Assembly (NCBI GenBank): GCA_028564705.1
Contig: JAPXFQ010000803.1
Location: forward strand, 124,001 to 188,000
DNA length: 64,000 nt
Direction of reading: 5' to 3'
From: Apricaphanius iberus
Taxonomy: Eukaryota > Chordata > Actinopteri > Cyprinodontiformes > Aphaniidae
Both the position numbers and the translations under genes were made by a program. This document shows positions 54,732 to 64,000 of this stretch, piece by piece. The first letter of the stretch is position 1. Each line of letters opens with the position of its first letter. Below the pieces are notes generated by a model. The model was not told the DNA's origin and made no database searches. It was given only the letters and a program-made list of their open reading frames with translations.

Positions 54732-55649
54732 TCAATGCCACAAGATACAAGGGTCAGTCGTCATGAAGAGCCGAAGTATTTTGTAGAAGGTTCTCTTCGC
54801 CTCTAGGGGCAGGTGAAATGTGTGCGGCCGTGTGGTGGGTCTGGTCAGGTCCATAAATTGAGCCACTATAGAGCAATAGTTATGGATGAACCGCCAATAA
54901 AAATGAGCGAAGTCAAGGAAGGACTGCAACCGCTTGAGTGTGGTAGGAAGTGGCCAGGTGGTCACTGCAGCCACCTTCTGAAGATCCAAAGAGTGTCTTC
55001 CACTCATCCCCCGTCTCCTATACAGACTAGATTTTACACATTTCGCAGGTTGAGGCGAGTTAAGATGCAGGCTTTGGACAGAGAGTCTATCACAGTGTTC
55101 ACAAGAGGAAGTGGATGATTATCTTTAATGGTTACTATATTCTCATCCTTTGTTTTTGAACAAAGAATAACCTTGCTGACGCCGGATAAGTAGAAAGGCA
55201 GATGAATCCCTGGTCGAGAAACTCTGAAATTTAAGCCTCCATCTGCGCCATCTCCTCCCGGGAAAGTGGAGACTGGCCCCTAGTTGGAAATTGATGGCTA
55301 TGTCATAGGAGCAATGGGGTGGTGTTGGGAAGCTTTCTTCTTGCTAAAAACTTCAGCCAGATCCTGGTAAGGTGGGGAGATCTCCTTCAGGTCCTGGACT
55401 TGAACAACCTCCCATGCCCTGGCAGATAATGGGCATCAGGGTGAGCAGGAGGGATCCCAGCTGAGGATCTGTTGTGTGGACCAGGAGATCTGTGGGTCAT
55501 GTGTTTGGAACCAGAGGTACCCTAGGATGAGTGGTATGGAGCTGGAAACGATGACCAGGAACCCACATTGGAACCTTGGTGATGCTTGCCGTATGTGACT
55601 TTGCTGCAGCGGACGTCCGTCGATGGAGGTCACTGGTATGGGTTGCTGC
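54732..55649 (-). pseudogene. Ty3/gypsy pol fragments (gypsy-3), minus strand
   Basis: Reading leftward, a protease-like piece (VTSIDGRPLQQSHI, then IPLILGYLWFQTHDP) is followed by the start of the RT region (near 55410-55330). An RT strip (PLPLVNTVIDSL near 55110) follows, then the RT/RNase H joint (TLKRLQSFLDFAHFYWRFIHNY, here with Leu for the usual Gly). Large internal deletions and many stops show a very old copy. It is related to but clearly distinct from gypsy-1 and gypsy-2. Confidence 0.75.
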
Positions 55650-55930
55650 CAGGGGCGTAGCACCAACTTTTGGGCCCTGGGTACAAACGATCTTGCTGGG
55701 CCCCCTACCAAATACTATAATATCCTACTGATCTTCCTTACCTCCCCCCTTTATAATGTGTCACTCCTCGTCACTCAGTTGACAGATCATTGTCCATTAC
55801 AGATGTTTACTGTGTGTGTTTCCCTGCCATCTTACTCCTGCTGTCCTGCATCTCCGTTTCTGCTGTCAGCATCACATTGGTCAGCATTCCAATTCAATTA
55901 ACATTCCTTCCACCGCCCACATCCTTCCAC
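55650..55930 (+). mobile_element. hAT-like fragment starting CAGGGGCGTAGCACCAA
   Basis: CAGGGGCGTAGCACCAACTT at 55650, inside the gypsy-3 protease region, is the terminus of a common fish hAT-type element. The matching right end was not found, so it is truncated. The ORFs across it have no recognisable domain. Confidence 0.55.
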
Positions 55931-55934
55931 TCAT

Positions 55935-56035
55935 CACCCTCTCCTATACAGACTAGCTTTTACGCATTTCGCAAGTCGAGGCGAGTCAAGATGGAGTCTA
56001 TCACAGTGTTCACCAGAGGAAGCGGATGATGATTG
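55935..56035 (-). pseudogene. Second copy of a gypsy-3 RT strip
   Basis: This 100-bp piece repeats, with a 15-base gap, the segment at 55003-55120. On the minus strand it encodes PLPLVNTVIDSI and LTRLDLRNA from reverse transcriptase. It is a separate deleted copy or a local duplication. Confidence 0.65.
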
Positions 56036-56036
56036 C

Positions 56037-56116
56037 CTATCTCCAGCTGTCAACAGGGGAGAGGCAGGGTACACCCTGGACAGGTCGCCAGTCCATCGCA
56101 GGGCAACACAGATACA
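56037..56116 (-). repeat. LINE tail scrap (minus strand)
   Basis: GGCAGGGTACACCCTGGACA and CGCCAGTCCATCGCAGGGCA are the reverse of the conserved tail seen at 6305-6595. Confidence 0.65.
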
Positions 56117-56119
56117 GCA

Positions 56120-56880
56120 TCAGAATCAGCTTTAATGGCCAAGCATGACACATACAAGGAATTTGACTCCGGCAACTTTTCTCTCCAGTACAGAACTTAA
56201 ATAAGTGAAATAAAAAAGGAAACAAAAATAAATATAAATAAATAATAAAAGATAATATATACACCAAACCGGGGTTATTGTACAGTGAGTATATGCAGCA
56301 GTGCAGAGTTTTAGTTTATTGTTCATGTGAATGGACTCACACTCTGTGACTATTCAGATTTCATCAGAGCGACAGCCTGGGGGAAGAAACTGTTCTTGTG
56401 TCGGGAGGTTTTGGCGTACAGCGCTCTGTAACGCCGGCCTGAGGGGAGGAGCCTAAACAGGTTGTGGCCAGGGTGTGAGGGGTCTGTGGTGATTTTTCTG
56501 GCCCGCTTCCAAACCCTGGCCCGGAATAGGTCCTGAATGGAGGGAAGATCATTACCTATGATCCTCTCTGAGGACCTGACTGTTCTCTGCAGTCTGTCCC
56601 TGTCTTGCCTGGTGGCGGATCCGAACCAGGCAGAGATGGATGAGGTCAGGACAGACTGGACTATTGCTGTGTAGAATATGGTCAGCAGTTCCTGAGGCAG
56701 GTTGAACTTTCTGAGCTGACGCAGAAAGTACAGCCTTTGCTGGGCCTTCTTCCTTATAGAGTCAATGTGGGAGGTCCACTTCAGGTCCCGTGTGATGGTG
56801 GATCCTAGGAACCTGAAAGACTCCATTGTGGGGACTGACCTGTTAGTCATTATGAGAGGAGATGTGGCTGATTAAGATTC
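56120..56880 (-). pseudogene. CR1/L2-type LINE, 3' end with RT C-terminus
   Basis: The minus-strand ORF (56850-56350) encodes the end of a reverse transcriptase protein: FRFLGSTITRDLKWTSHIDS, KKAQQRLYFLRQLRKFNL, then FRLLPSGRRYRALYAKTSRH. The 3' untranslated part ends in a GCTGATTCTGATGCTG tail. It is 5'-truncated but open for 166 codons. The clade (CR1, Rex1 or L2) is judged loosely from wording. Confidence 0.8.
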
Positions 56881-57841
56881 TGAAGAGGAATATTTACCCT
56901 CTGATCAAGATTTTCAGTTGTCCAGGGAGAAAGAAAGTGCACGCAGGAATAGCCAATCAAGTTCACCATGACTCTCCAGAAGTAACACATTCCAGCTCCG
57001 AAGCTGTTGTCACGTTCTCCTGGTGGGAGAGAGGTATGTGATCTGGTAGTAGGGGTGGTCATGACAACGATAATCGTAACAGAGGTAGCAGGAATGTAAA
57101 AATCCTTGCAAATAGCAGGCACAGTGGAAAACGCGACAGAAAACAGACTGCTAATAAGCTAGTAAACAGCAGTAGAGTTCACTGTTCCACTGTAAATGAC
57201 GATAATTTATAATGAGGGCGAGGTTTGCTCGACAGATGAGGAAGAGTACCAGTGGATCAGACAATCTGATGAACCTGTTGGTTATCTTGGTCTGATCTGA
57301 TCTGTAAAATTCTGAGCCCAATGATTTCCTTCCTGTTTTTATACAGTGAATAGACAAATGGAGCGTCATAACAAAGGACATAAACAGGTATGTTCACCTG
57401 TTCTTGACAAAAAGCCAAAAAACTTAAACTATATATGTAGAAAATACATATATAGAAAAATATAAATATTAAAAATAAAAATATTAAAAATTGAAAATTG
57501 AAATAATGTTAAGAAGATAAACATCCATAATAGTCATCCACTCCAATATTGCCAACGCATGGTGATGTCATAATATGCAGATTAAATGTGTGAATTTGTT
57601 CCCATCACAAACATTCTTTACAGTATACCTAGCATATCTATAACCATATTTAAGTTACAACATTTTAAACAAGTAGTATCAAAATTTAATATTTTATAGA
57701 AAATACCCTGTTGCCTAAAGAGTTAATTATGTGCGTGCATGGGAGGTGGGTTGGAAGGTATAACTGTGATCCTGATTCTAATTTTTTATTCTGTCGGGGA
57801 CGAATGGGAATGTCGTTAATGTGGGGTCATTTTAATCTGTC
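56881..57841. other. AT-rich spacer without recognised gene
   Basis: Nothing with a clear domain or repeat structure was found. The short ORFs at 56850-57122 and 57151-57381 look random. Confidence 0.5.
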
Positions 57842-59458
57842 ATCAAATCAAACTTTATTTGTATAGCACTTTTTATACAAAATAGGATTTCAAAGTGATC
57901 ACAGCTAACCCCCCACCTCCTCCCTACCCATTTACGTTGCAAAAAAAGCAACAAAATCTACAGTAGGCTGAGTACAGATGAGCCAGGTAACGTCATCATG
58001 GGCTGCAGCAGAACAACAACGGCAGCAAAGGCACTGACCCAGGGCACCTGGCGGATGTAAGGCTTAGACACCTGCCTCCACCCAAGCTCTACAGAAGCAG
58101 AGGGCTCCCAGAGAGGTAACACTGGAAGGATGAATAAAATAAGAAGTTAAAATATTAAAATAAACAGTTAATAATGAGAATAAGTAGTAAAATACTGATA
58201 ACATTTTTAAGAGTCAACATTAGAATTTAGTGAAAAACGTTGATAAAATGTTATCAAATAAAACATATGGAGCAGTTAATCGGATAATAATAAAAAATGG
58301 TCATTTTAAAAGCTCGACTACAACTTTAAACAGGTAAAACATGCAGAGCAATTAAACAGCTATTTCTAAACAATAGTCAGTTAAAAGCTAGTCTAACAAG
58401 GTGAGTCTTGATCCTGCTCTTAAAAACATGAACATTCTCGGCGGCCCTGAGATCCTCTGGCAGCCTGTTCCAGAGGTGAGAGCCATAATACTGGAAGGAC
58501 AAGGAGACGGCTGCCAGAGGACTACAGGGACCATGAGGGTTCATATGGTAAAAGCATTTCTGAAAGTCAAGAAGGCCTACGACAATTAAGACACTTAAAA
58601 TCCATGATAATAATCTTAAAATCGATCCTAAAACATACAGGGAGCCGATGCAGTGATTCTAAGACCGGTGTAATGTGCTCCCACCTCCTGGTCTTTGTCA
58701 GGACACGAGCTGCTGAAATTTGTAAAAGCTGTAAACTTTTGGTAGTCTTTTTGGGAAGACCAGAAAGCAGGGCATTACAATAATCGATTCTCCTGTTGAT
58801 AAAAGCATGCATTGGCTTCTTTGTATTGGCCCAAGAGAGAATTAGGCGGATTCGGCAATGTTCTTTAGGTGATAAAAACCTATTCTAGTTATATTTTTAA
58901 TGTGTGGAATAATAGTCAGCTCAGAGTCAAAATCACACCCAGATTTTTCACTTGTAGAGAAGGATTAAAAGACAATGAATGTACTTTTGGTAAAATTTTC
59001 TCTCTCTGAGCCTCAGGACCGATAACTAAAAGCTCAGTTTGGCCTAACTGAGTTGAAGAAAGTTTTTTTGCCATCCAGGAATTGATGTCTAAAATGCAGT
59101 TAAAAAGTGCATCCATTGGCTGTGTGTCATCAGGAGACATGGAGATGTGCAACTGTGTATCATCAGCATAACTGTGAAAGCTAACTCCATGTCTACTGAT
59201 AACACTGCCAAGAGGGAGCATACACAGGTTAAAAAGCACTGGGCCTAACCCACCACATGTGATCTTATGGATCTTAGAAGAAGAGGTATCTAAACTTAGA
59301 TATGAGGTGAACCATTTATGAACAGCACCAGAGAGGCCAATCTGTTTTAAATGGGTTAAAAGAATAGTGTGGTCTACTGTATCAAAGGCAGCGCTTAGAT
59401 CCAATAGAACCAACACCGTCACCTTCTTAGTATCATAGTTTAATCTAAGATCTAAGGT
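57842..59458 (-). mobile_element. L2-type LINE (L2-4), minus strand, 5'-truncated
   Basis: The tail (AAACTTTATTTGTATAGCAC at 57849) and 3' untranslated part match L2-1 in reverse. Coding pieces follow up to about 59458, where homology stops inside the RT palm. The L2-1 and L2-4 coding parts are close relatives. Confidence 0.88.
58400..59458 (-). pseudogene. L2-4 reverse transcriptase fragment
   Basis: The minus-strand ORF from 59458 to 58916 holds VLLDLSAAFDTVDHTILL, a shortened CGGLGPVLFNL block and FHSYADDTQLHISMSPDD. The catalytic YADD is intact, but a few codons of the CGVPQGSVLGP block are missing. A second ORF (58812-58567) carries the NRRIDYCNALLSGLPKK region, and the end near 58400 holds DPALKN-like antisense words. 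Frameshifts separate the pieces, so it is inactive. Confidence 0.85.
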
Positions 59459-60100
59459 AACTTTCAAATATAGTAACAAAACACTTTTACAGCATGCTGT
59501 GTTAAGAAATGTTTCCTTACATACATATTTCTGAAAACTACTGTATAAAGGCCTCTTCAACATTGAACATTTTCACAATATACAAATTTTCTGAAATACA
59601 GTTATAGATAAGTTATAATATTGAAAATTAAAACTTTTTTTTTAAATATAAAAATAAGTTTGATATTCTAATTTTATGACCAGCAACGGTACAATGAATT
59701 ACACTTGTGAAAGAAAAAAAAGGTGATGTTACATTCTGTATTTTTAGGTAAGTAAAGGTCTTTCACATCTAAGTAACATAATCTATTTCTATAAATGTCA
59801 GAGGATCTTTTTAAAAATATATACATTTTTATTATCAAGGCCCCCTTGCAATAACACCACAGACCACTAGGAGTCTGCAGACCCCCAGTTGAGAAACACT
59901 AGTGTAGTTGATGCTAAAGAAGCTAATCTTTGCTTGAGCCTGTCAATGTTCACTTAGTTCTGAACATTTTTATTCTCTGTTTTTTCTGGTCATGCAGTAT
60001 GTGTGTATAGCAGAGGAGGGAATGCTTGTTCTCTGTTAGATTGCTTATCCTGAGGCTGGGAGACAAGGTTGTGAGTCAGTTCTTTTTAGCCTGAAACATG
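59459..60100. other. AT-rich spacer without recognised gene
   Basis: No domain is visible. A GTCTGCAGACCCCCAGTTGA motif near 59873 looks like part of a dispersed repeat but could not be assigned. Confidence 0.45.
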
Positions 60101-60235
60101 TCACTGGGGAGGCGTCTGGGAGGCATCCTGACACGATGCCCGAGCCACTATACCTGGCTCCTCTCAACGTGAAGGAGCAGCGAATCTACTTAAAGCCCTC
60201 TATGGATCACTGAGCTTCTCACCCTATTTACCTTC
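60101..60235 (+). pseudogene. Rex3/RTE-type LINE scrap
   Basis: GGAGGCGTCTGGGAGGCATC, then TGACACGATGCCCGAGCCAC and TGGCTCCTCTCAACGTGAAG, are typical of the conserved 3' coding end of Rex3 elements. About 135 bp remain, with stops. Confidence 0.6.
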
Positions 60236-61359
60236 TCATTTACACAACAGAAAATGTTTCATGCAATAATTTTCAATAACATTGATTTTCTTGAATATGT
60301 GTTTTTATAAACTCTGAAATTGTTTAAATAGATGATTGATTTTTTAAAGCATTTTGTTTTCAACTATTTATGAAATTGACAATCCTGCTATACCATTCAT
60401 CTGTACCCTCTGTGACTGGTCCACTGATTCAAATGTTTTTGCTCTGAAATGCATTAAGCCTCTGAAGCAGTTGAGAGATATCAACCCTGAGAACCTTGGT
60501 ATTCTTGATGCTTATGACATATGATCCTGTGTGGATAATGAGCTTTTTTAATTTTGGATGAAGATCAGTAATAGAACGGGTCTTCTCTGTGTTCTTTGGA
60601 CAGCTGAAAACTGTTTTCATTACTGAAGTTTTCGATCCCATTTACTTAACAGTCATGAATTATCAGAATTTTTGCTGGCGAGATTCTTACTTTATTGTGT
60701 TTCCGCTTCAAACTAATGGATTTTTCCCTTTAATCTTGGCTGTTTCCGAGTACTGCGTCATCATTTATTGGGGGTCTTTTACTCTCCACTTTTTGTGGCT
60801 TGATTTCTCCTCAAAATGGCGGTGTCTGCAAGTCCAGCAGCTACTTCAGAACCCTAGAAATATTGTCATCAGTCTCAGGAGAGGAGTGACCACAGAAGAA
60901 CAGAAACTAGAGTAGTTTTAGGTGAAGCCTACACTAGATGGACCCACAGAAAACATTTCTACTGCATCAAAGACACGTGGAGACGCTGACTTTCCTTCTG
61001 GATTGGTAAGATAACTCACTTGCCACTTGGCTAATCATAGATGTCAGTTAAACTCCTTGAGGATACACTGCTCACTGGACACAGTTCAGGTTGGTCACTG
61101 GACGTATTGGCAGTGAGCCTTTAACCGAAGAGCTGACATTTTTTTTCTGTTGTTGCAACTACAACCTGGAACCTTTAGATGTCGCTATCGTGTTTATGTT
61201 CCATATCCAAACCGTAACTGAAACGGGCTATATTAAATATTACCACTGACTTATTTTTGCAATGAGCAGTCAGGTTACAATTAGCAATTATACAAAAATT
61301 CATTTCATTAACTTAACGGAAGAATAATTAGAAAACGCAGAGAATAGAACAGTATCGAT
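60236..61359. other. Unclassified stretch
   Basis: ORFs at 60429-60641 (minus) and 60589-60915 (plus) overlap each other and have no recognisable domain. A short ATGGCGG start near 60815 opens only a few codons. Nothing here can be named. Confidence 0.45.
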
Positions 61360-61700
61360 TAGAATTCAACTTTACTGTCGTTGCATTTGTCACAAGTACA
61401 AGGCAACGAAATGCATATAACTGTAGGGAATGTACAAGCCATGTACAGGCCATGAACAGGTTTTGTGTCTGGATATAATTATGAAAAACGATCACAGATT
61501 ATAGATATACAATTGCGAGTATTAATAGAGTTAGAACTATAATTATTGCATTGTACAGTATGGTTGTCTATACGGTTTTTACAGTAGTGCAGTTGAGATC
61601 AGTGAGATATATGGATATATGATACAGTAGTTGTATAATGTGCCAGTTGTTGTAAATGGTGGTTCAGTTCAGGTTATCATTGTGTGTATGAGGCTAAGAT
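61360..61700 (-). repeat. LINE 3' UTR, minus strand
   Basis: AATTCAACTTTACTGTCGTT, then GTCACAAGTACAAGGCAACG, is the reverse of a common fish LINE tail. The following 250 bp match the style of its 3' untranslated region. No coding part is present. Confidence 0.55.
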
Positions 61701-61744
61701 CGGCCGTTTGTTTGTTTTTATCCATTGTGTGCATGCTGTTATGG

Positions 61745-62530
61745 GCAGGGTTTTTCCTGCGTTAAAATTTGCATGTGTGCCAGCTAATTTTGTGCTGTCC
61801 CAGCCTGATATTGCTCTCCCCCCCGCTATATTGTTATTTTAACTGCAGTTGCAGTATTGCACCACTACGGGGGTGCTGTATCAGCAGCTGTACACCAGAA
61901 AAAGCTGAAGCAACTAAAGAAAAAGATCGAAGAGTGAGGTTTTTTTTCATAAACTGTAAAAATATGTTTTTGCCGCTAGTTGGTGCTATCGGCGTCCTGA
62001 TTTCCCCTGGCTCTTCAAACCGGTAAATATTGTTTTATTTTTTTTCATCCAAGCATTTCAGGTTTATTTTAAAAAAATCCTCAGTATCAGAGTAACGTTA
62101 ATGGTTTTTGCCATTGCAGAGATAGCTGCGTGAGCGATCCGGTCAATTGTGAAACTAGAGGCAATCTTTCTAAATAAAGTACTGCAGATTAATAATTTGA
62201 TCATATTTGTGAATCTAAACAGATTATAGACATAATATAGATAGATCTCTTCCTGTCTAATCGCACTGGGAAAGGAAGAGAAAAATATATTGATTAAATG
62301 TGAAGAGTAGATAAAGACAAATCCAGCGCTCCCAGAGACATTTGATATGTCCACCTGAAAGTGGATTAGCTGCAGGAACCCGTTCTATTGCAGGACCCTG
62401 AACTGTAAATTAAAGTTGAAGTTTCTCCACACAGAACGGGCAACAACAGCAAAGGTTGCAAAGGGAACGCGGTTTATTGTTGTGCATATTCTTCTGGGCC
62501 GAATACGTATAAATTTGCCATCATTGTGCT
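61745..62530. repeat. Dispersed repeat, possibly hAT-like
   Basis: CAGGGTTTTTCCTGCGTTAA at about 61748 resembles a hAT terminus. The part at 62385-62520 (GAAGTTTCTCCACACAGAAC, then TTTATTGTTGTGCAT) matches 36810-36960 in reverse. No transposase is seen. Confidence 0.45.
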
Positions 62531-62599
62531 AGATGTGGATTTTAATGTCTGCCATTTGAAAAACTAAACACGTAATCCTTTGGTTTTCTCCTGTTAATA

Positions 62600-63531
62600 A
62601 TGGACTCAGACCTGAACCTCCAGGGTCACATAAAGACAGTAACAAGGTCAGCATTCTATCACCTGAAGAACATTTCTAGGATAAAAGACTAATGTCCCAA
62701 AAGGACCTTGAAAAACTGATCCATGCGTTTATCTTTAGTCGGATTGATTACTGCAACAGCGTCCTCACAGGTCTACCTAAAAAATCCATCAGACAGCTGC
62801 ACCTGATCCAGAACGCTGCTGCTCATGTTCTCACTAGAACTAGGAAAGTAGAATACATCACCACAATTCTAAAGTCCTTCCACTGTCTCCCTGTAGCTCA
62901 GAGAATAGACTTTAAAATACTCCTACTAGTTTATAAATCACTGAACGGTTTAGCACCAACGTATGATGGAGATCTGCTCTCACTATACCAACCCAGCAGA
63001 CCACTCAGGTCCTTTAACTCTAGCTTACTTAACAATCCTAAAATTAGAACTAAACAGGGAGAGGCAGCTTCCAGCTTCTATGCTCCACAAATCTGGAACA
63101 AACTTCCAGAAGAATGCAAAAATGCTGAATCGTTAGGCTCTTTTAAATCAAAGATTAAAACTCTACTATTCAGAGCTGCCTTGAGCCCTAAATTGCGCCG
63201 TCTGATCACTATTTGATTCTCGTGGTTTGATTTTTATTCTTATTTTTTAATTTCATTTTTAATCTATTGTGTTTTATCTGTTTTTATTATATATTGCATA
63301 AATTTGTGTTTTATCTGTTTTTAATCTATATTGCATAAATTTGTTCCTTACATAATCTTTTCTTATTTATTGATTGTGTCTATCTGTTAAACCTATATGT
63401 TTCTGTTTTTCTCTAATCATTCTTCTGTAACCATGTATTTGGTATCATTATCACTGAATCATGTAAAGCACCTTGAATTGCCTGGTGTTGAAAGTGTGCT
63501 ATATAAATAAAATTGCCTTGCCTTGCCTTGT
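62600..63531 (+). mobile_element. L2-type LINE (L2-5), 3' end with (CCTTG)n
   Basis: The copy begins inside the reverse transcriptase C-terminus (HIKTVTRSAFYHLKNISRIK) and ends with CATGTAAAGCACCTTGAATT, then GTGTGCTATATAAATAAAATTG and a CCTTG microsatellite. It is 5'-truncated and from a different L2 subfamily than L2-1. Confidence 0.88.
62692..63216 (+). pseudogene. L2-5 reverse transcriptase C-terminal fragment
   Basis: A 174-codon open frame carries FSRIDYCNSVLTGLPKKSIR, LIQNAAAHVLTRTRKVEYI and FYAPQIWNKLPEECKNAESL, and ends near LRRLITI. This is the region downstream of the RT catalytic core. The frame is open to its natural stop at 63214, but the catalytic part is absent. Confidence 0.85.
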
Positions 63532-63745
63532 TATTGATTGAATAGAGATGCGATTTTCAAAACCTGGTATACCTTCAGCGCTTATTGTGATGAAACATGA
63601 AAAAGAATAATAATAGAGTAGGAGTAGTTGATAACATAGTTATTAATTATTTATACCAAAAGCACTATGCTCTCTGTCTGGCTAGCGATATGTGTGGATA
63701 AATCCCCACAACTCTCAGTTTAAAGTTGGCACCTTATTTTTGTAT

Positions 63746-63890
63746 TTACAGTACAGACCAAAAGTTTGGAACCCGGTCAAGATGATTTGGGGTGAGCTGA
63801 ACTGCAGAGTGAAGGCAAAAGGGCCAACAAGTACTCAGCATCTCTGGGAACTCCTTCAAGACTGTTGGAAAACCATTTCGTTGTGGTCGT
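63746..63890 (+). mobile_element. Tc1-type element with internal deletion
   Basis: A terminal repeat (CAGTACAGACCAAAAGTTTG) is joined directly to a transposase C-terminal piece (ELNCRVKAKGPTSTQHLWEL, then LLQDCWKTIS). Nearly all the element between is missing. The right end is not seen before the G-rich stretch. Confidence 0.75.
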
Positions 63891-64000
63891 GACCGGGGCT
63901 TGGCTGGTGGGGGGGCCTCTGCCGCCGGTGCCGGCTGGGGTGTGGCCGTGGTCTGCGGGCGCTGCTGCCTTTTCGATTTTTGATTCTGATTAGATCTAGG
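63885..64000 (+). repeat. G-rich stretch at window end
   Basis: GGCTGGTGGGGGGGCCTCTG and neighbouring G-rich words resemble the block at 32330-34345 in composition. It is cut by the window edge. Confidence 0.4.

Overview
The window looks like nuclear DNA of a teleost fish. It is built almost entirely of transposable elements: chromodomain-bearing Ty3/gypsy elements of the sushi-ichi type, several L2-type LINEs with an esterase ORF1, an L1-type LINE, a Rex3-like fragment, Tc1 elements, class-I-like endogenous retroviruses (ERVs), many MITEs, and a DNA transposon encoding an integrase-type transposase. I found no convincing single-copy host gene and no rRNA, tRNA or CRISPR. The organism call is inference from the mix of element families.

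Layout. 1-4356: the 3' part of a Ty3/gypsy element (gag end, pol, 3' LTR), with one stop codon in pol. 4357-8675: AT-rich spacer with a solo LTR (5-bp target duplication), a LINE tail and a MITE. 8676-19226: remains of a probable two-gene DNA transposon. Its DDE integrase-type transposase gene reads rightward (8872-10219). A HECT E3-ligase gene reads leftward towards it (19226 to 11681). The HECT gene is split by a second Ty3/gypsy element (12346-17604, AAGAA duplication) and by a MITE. An L2 tail is in turn nested inside that gypsy pol. 19230-25040: MITEs, a 2.8-kb L2 LINE and an L1-type remnant. 25041-28920: a decayed ERV (ERV-B) with an L2 tail inserted. 29205-32064: an L1 scrap, an A-rich tandem array and a 2.2-kb DNA transposon with 27-bp inverted ends, a 6-bp duplication, a PHD-finger ORF and a perfect 163-bp inverted repeat. 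32330-34345: a G-rich block. 34656-36522: MITEs, one holding a solo ERV LTR. 38255-40341: a 2.1-kb element with inverted ends. 40350-51243: an L2 LINE with esterase ORF1, interrupted by ERV-A (41795-49778). ERV-A has 99.3 % identical LTRs but a wrecked interior. 52320-54530: a LINE fragment between AT microsatellites, then a nearly complete Tc1 element. 54732-64000: gypsy, hAT-like, CR1/L2-type, L2, Rex3-like and Tc1 fragments.

How it fits together. The region records serial nesting. The integrase/HECT element was hit by a MITE and by gypsy-2, and gypsy-2 was then hit by an L2 tail. An older L2 copy was hit by ERV-A. The most unusual items are the convergent integrase/HECT gene pair, the 163-bp inverted repeat in the PHD-bearing transposon, the self-priming signature of gypsy-2, and the young-looking LTRs around the non-coding body of ERV-A.
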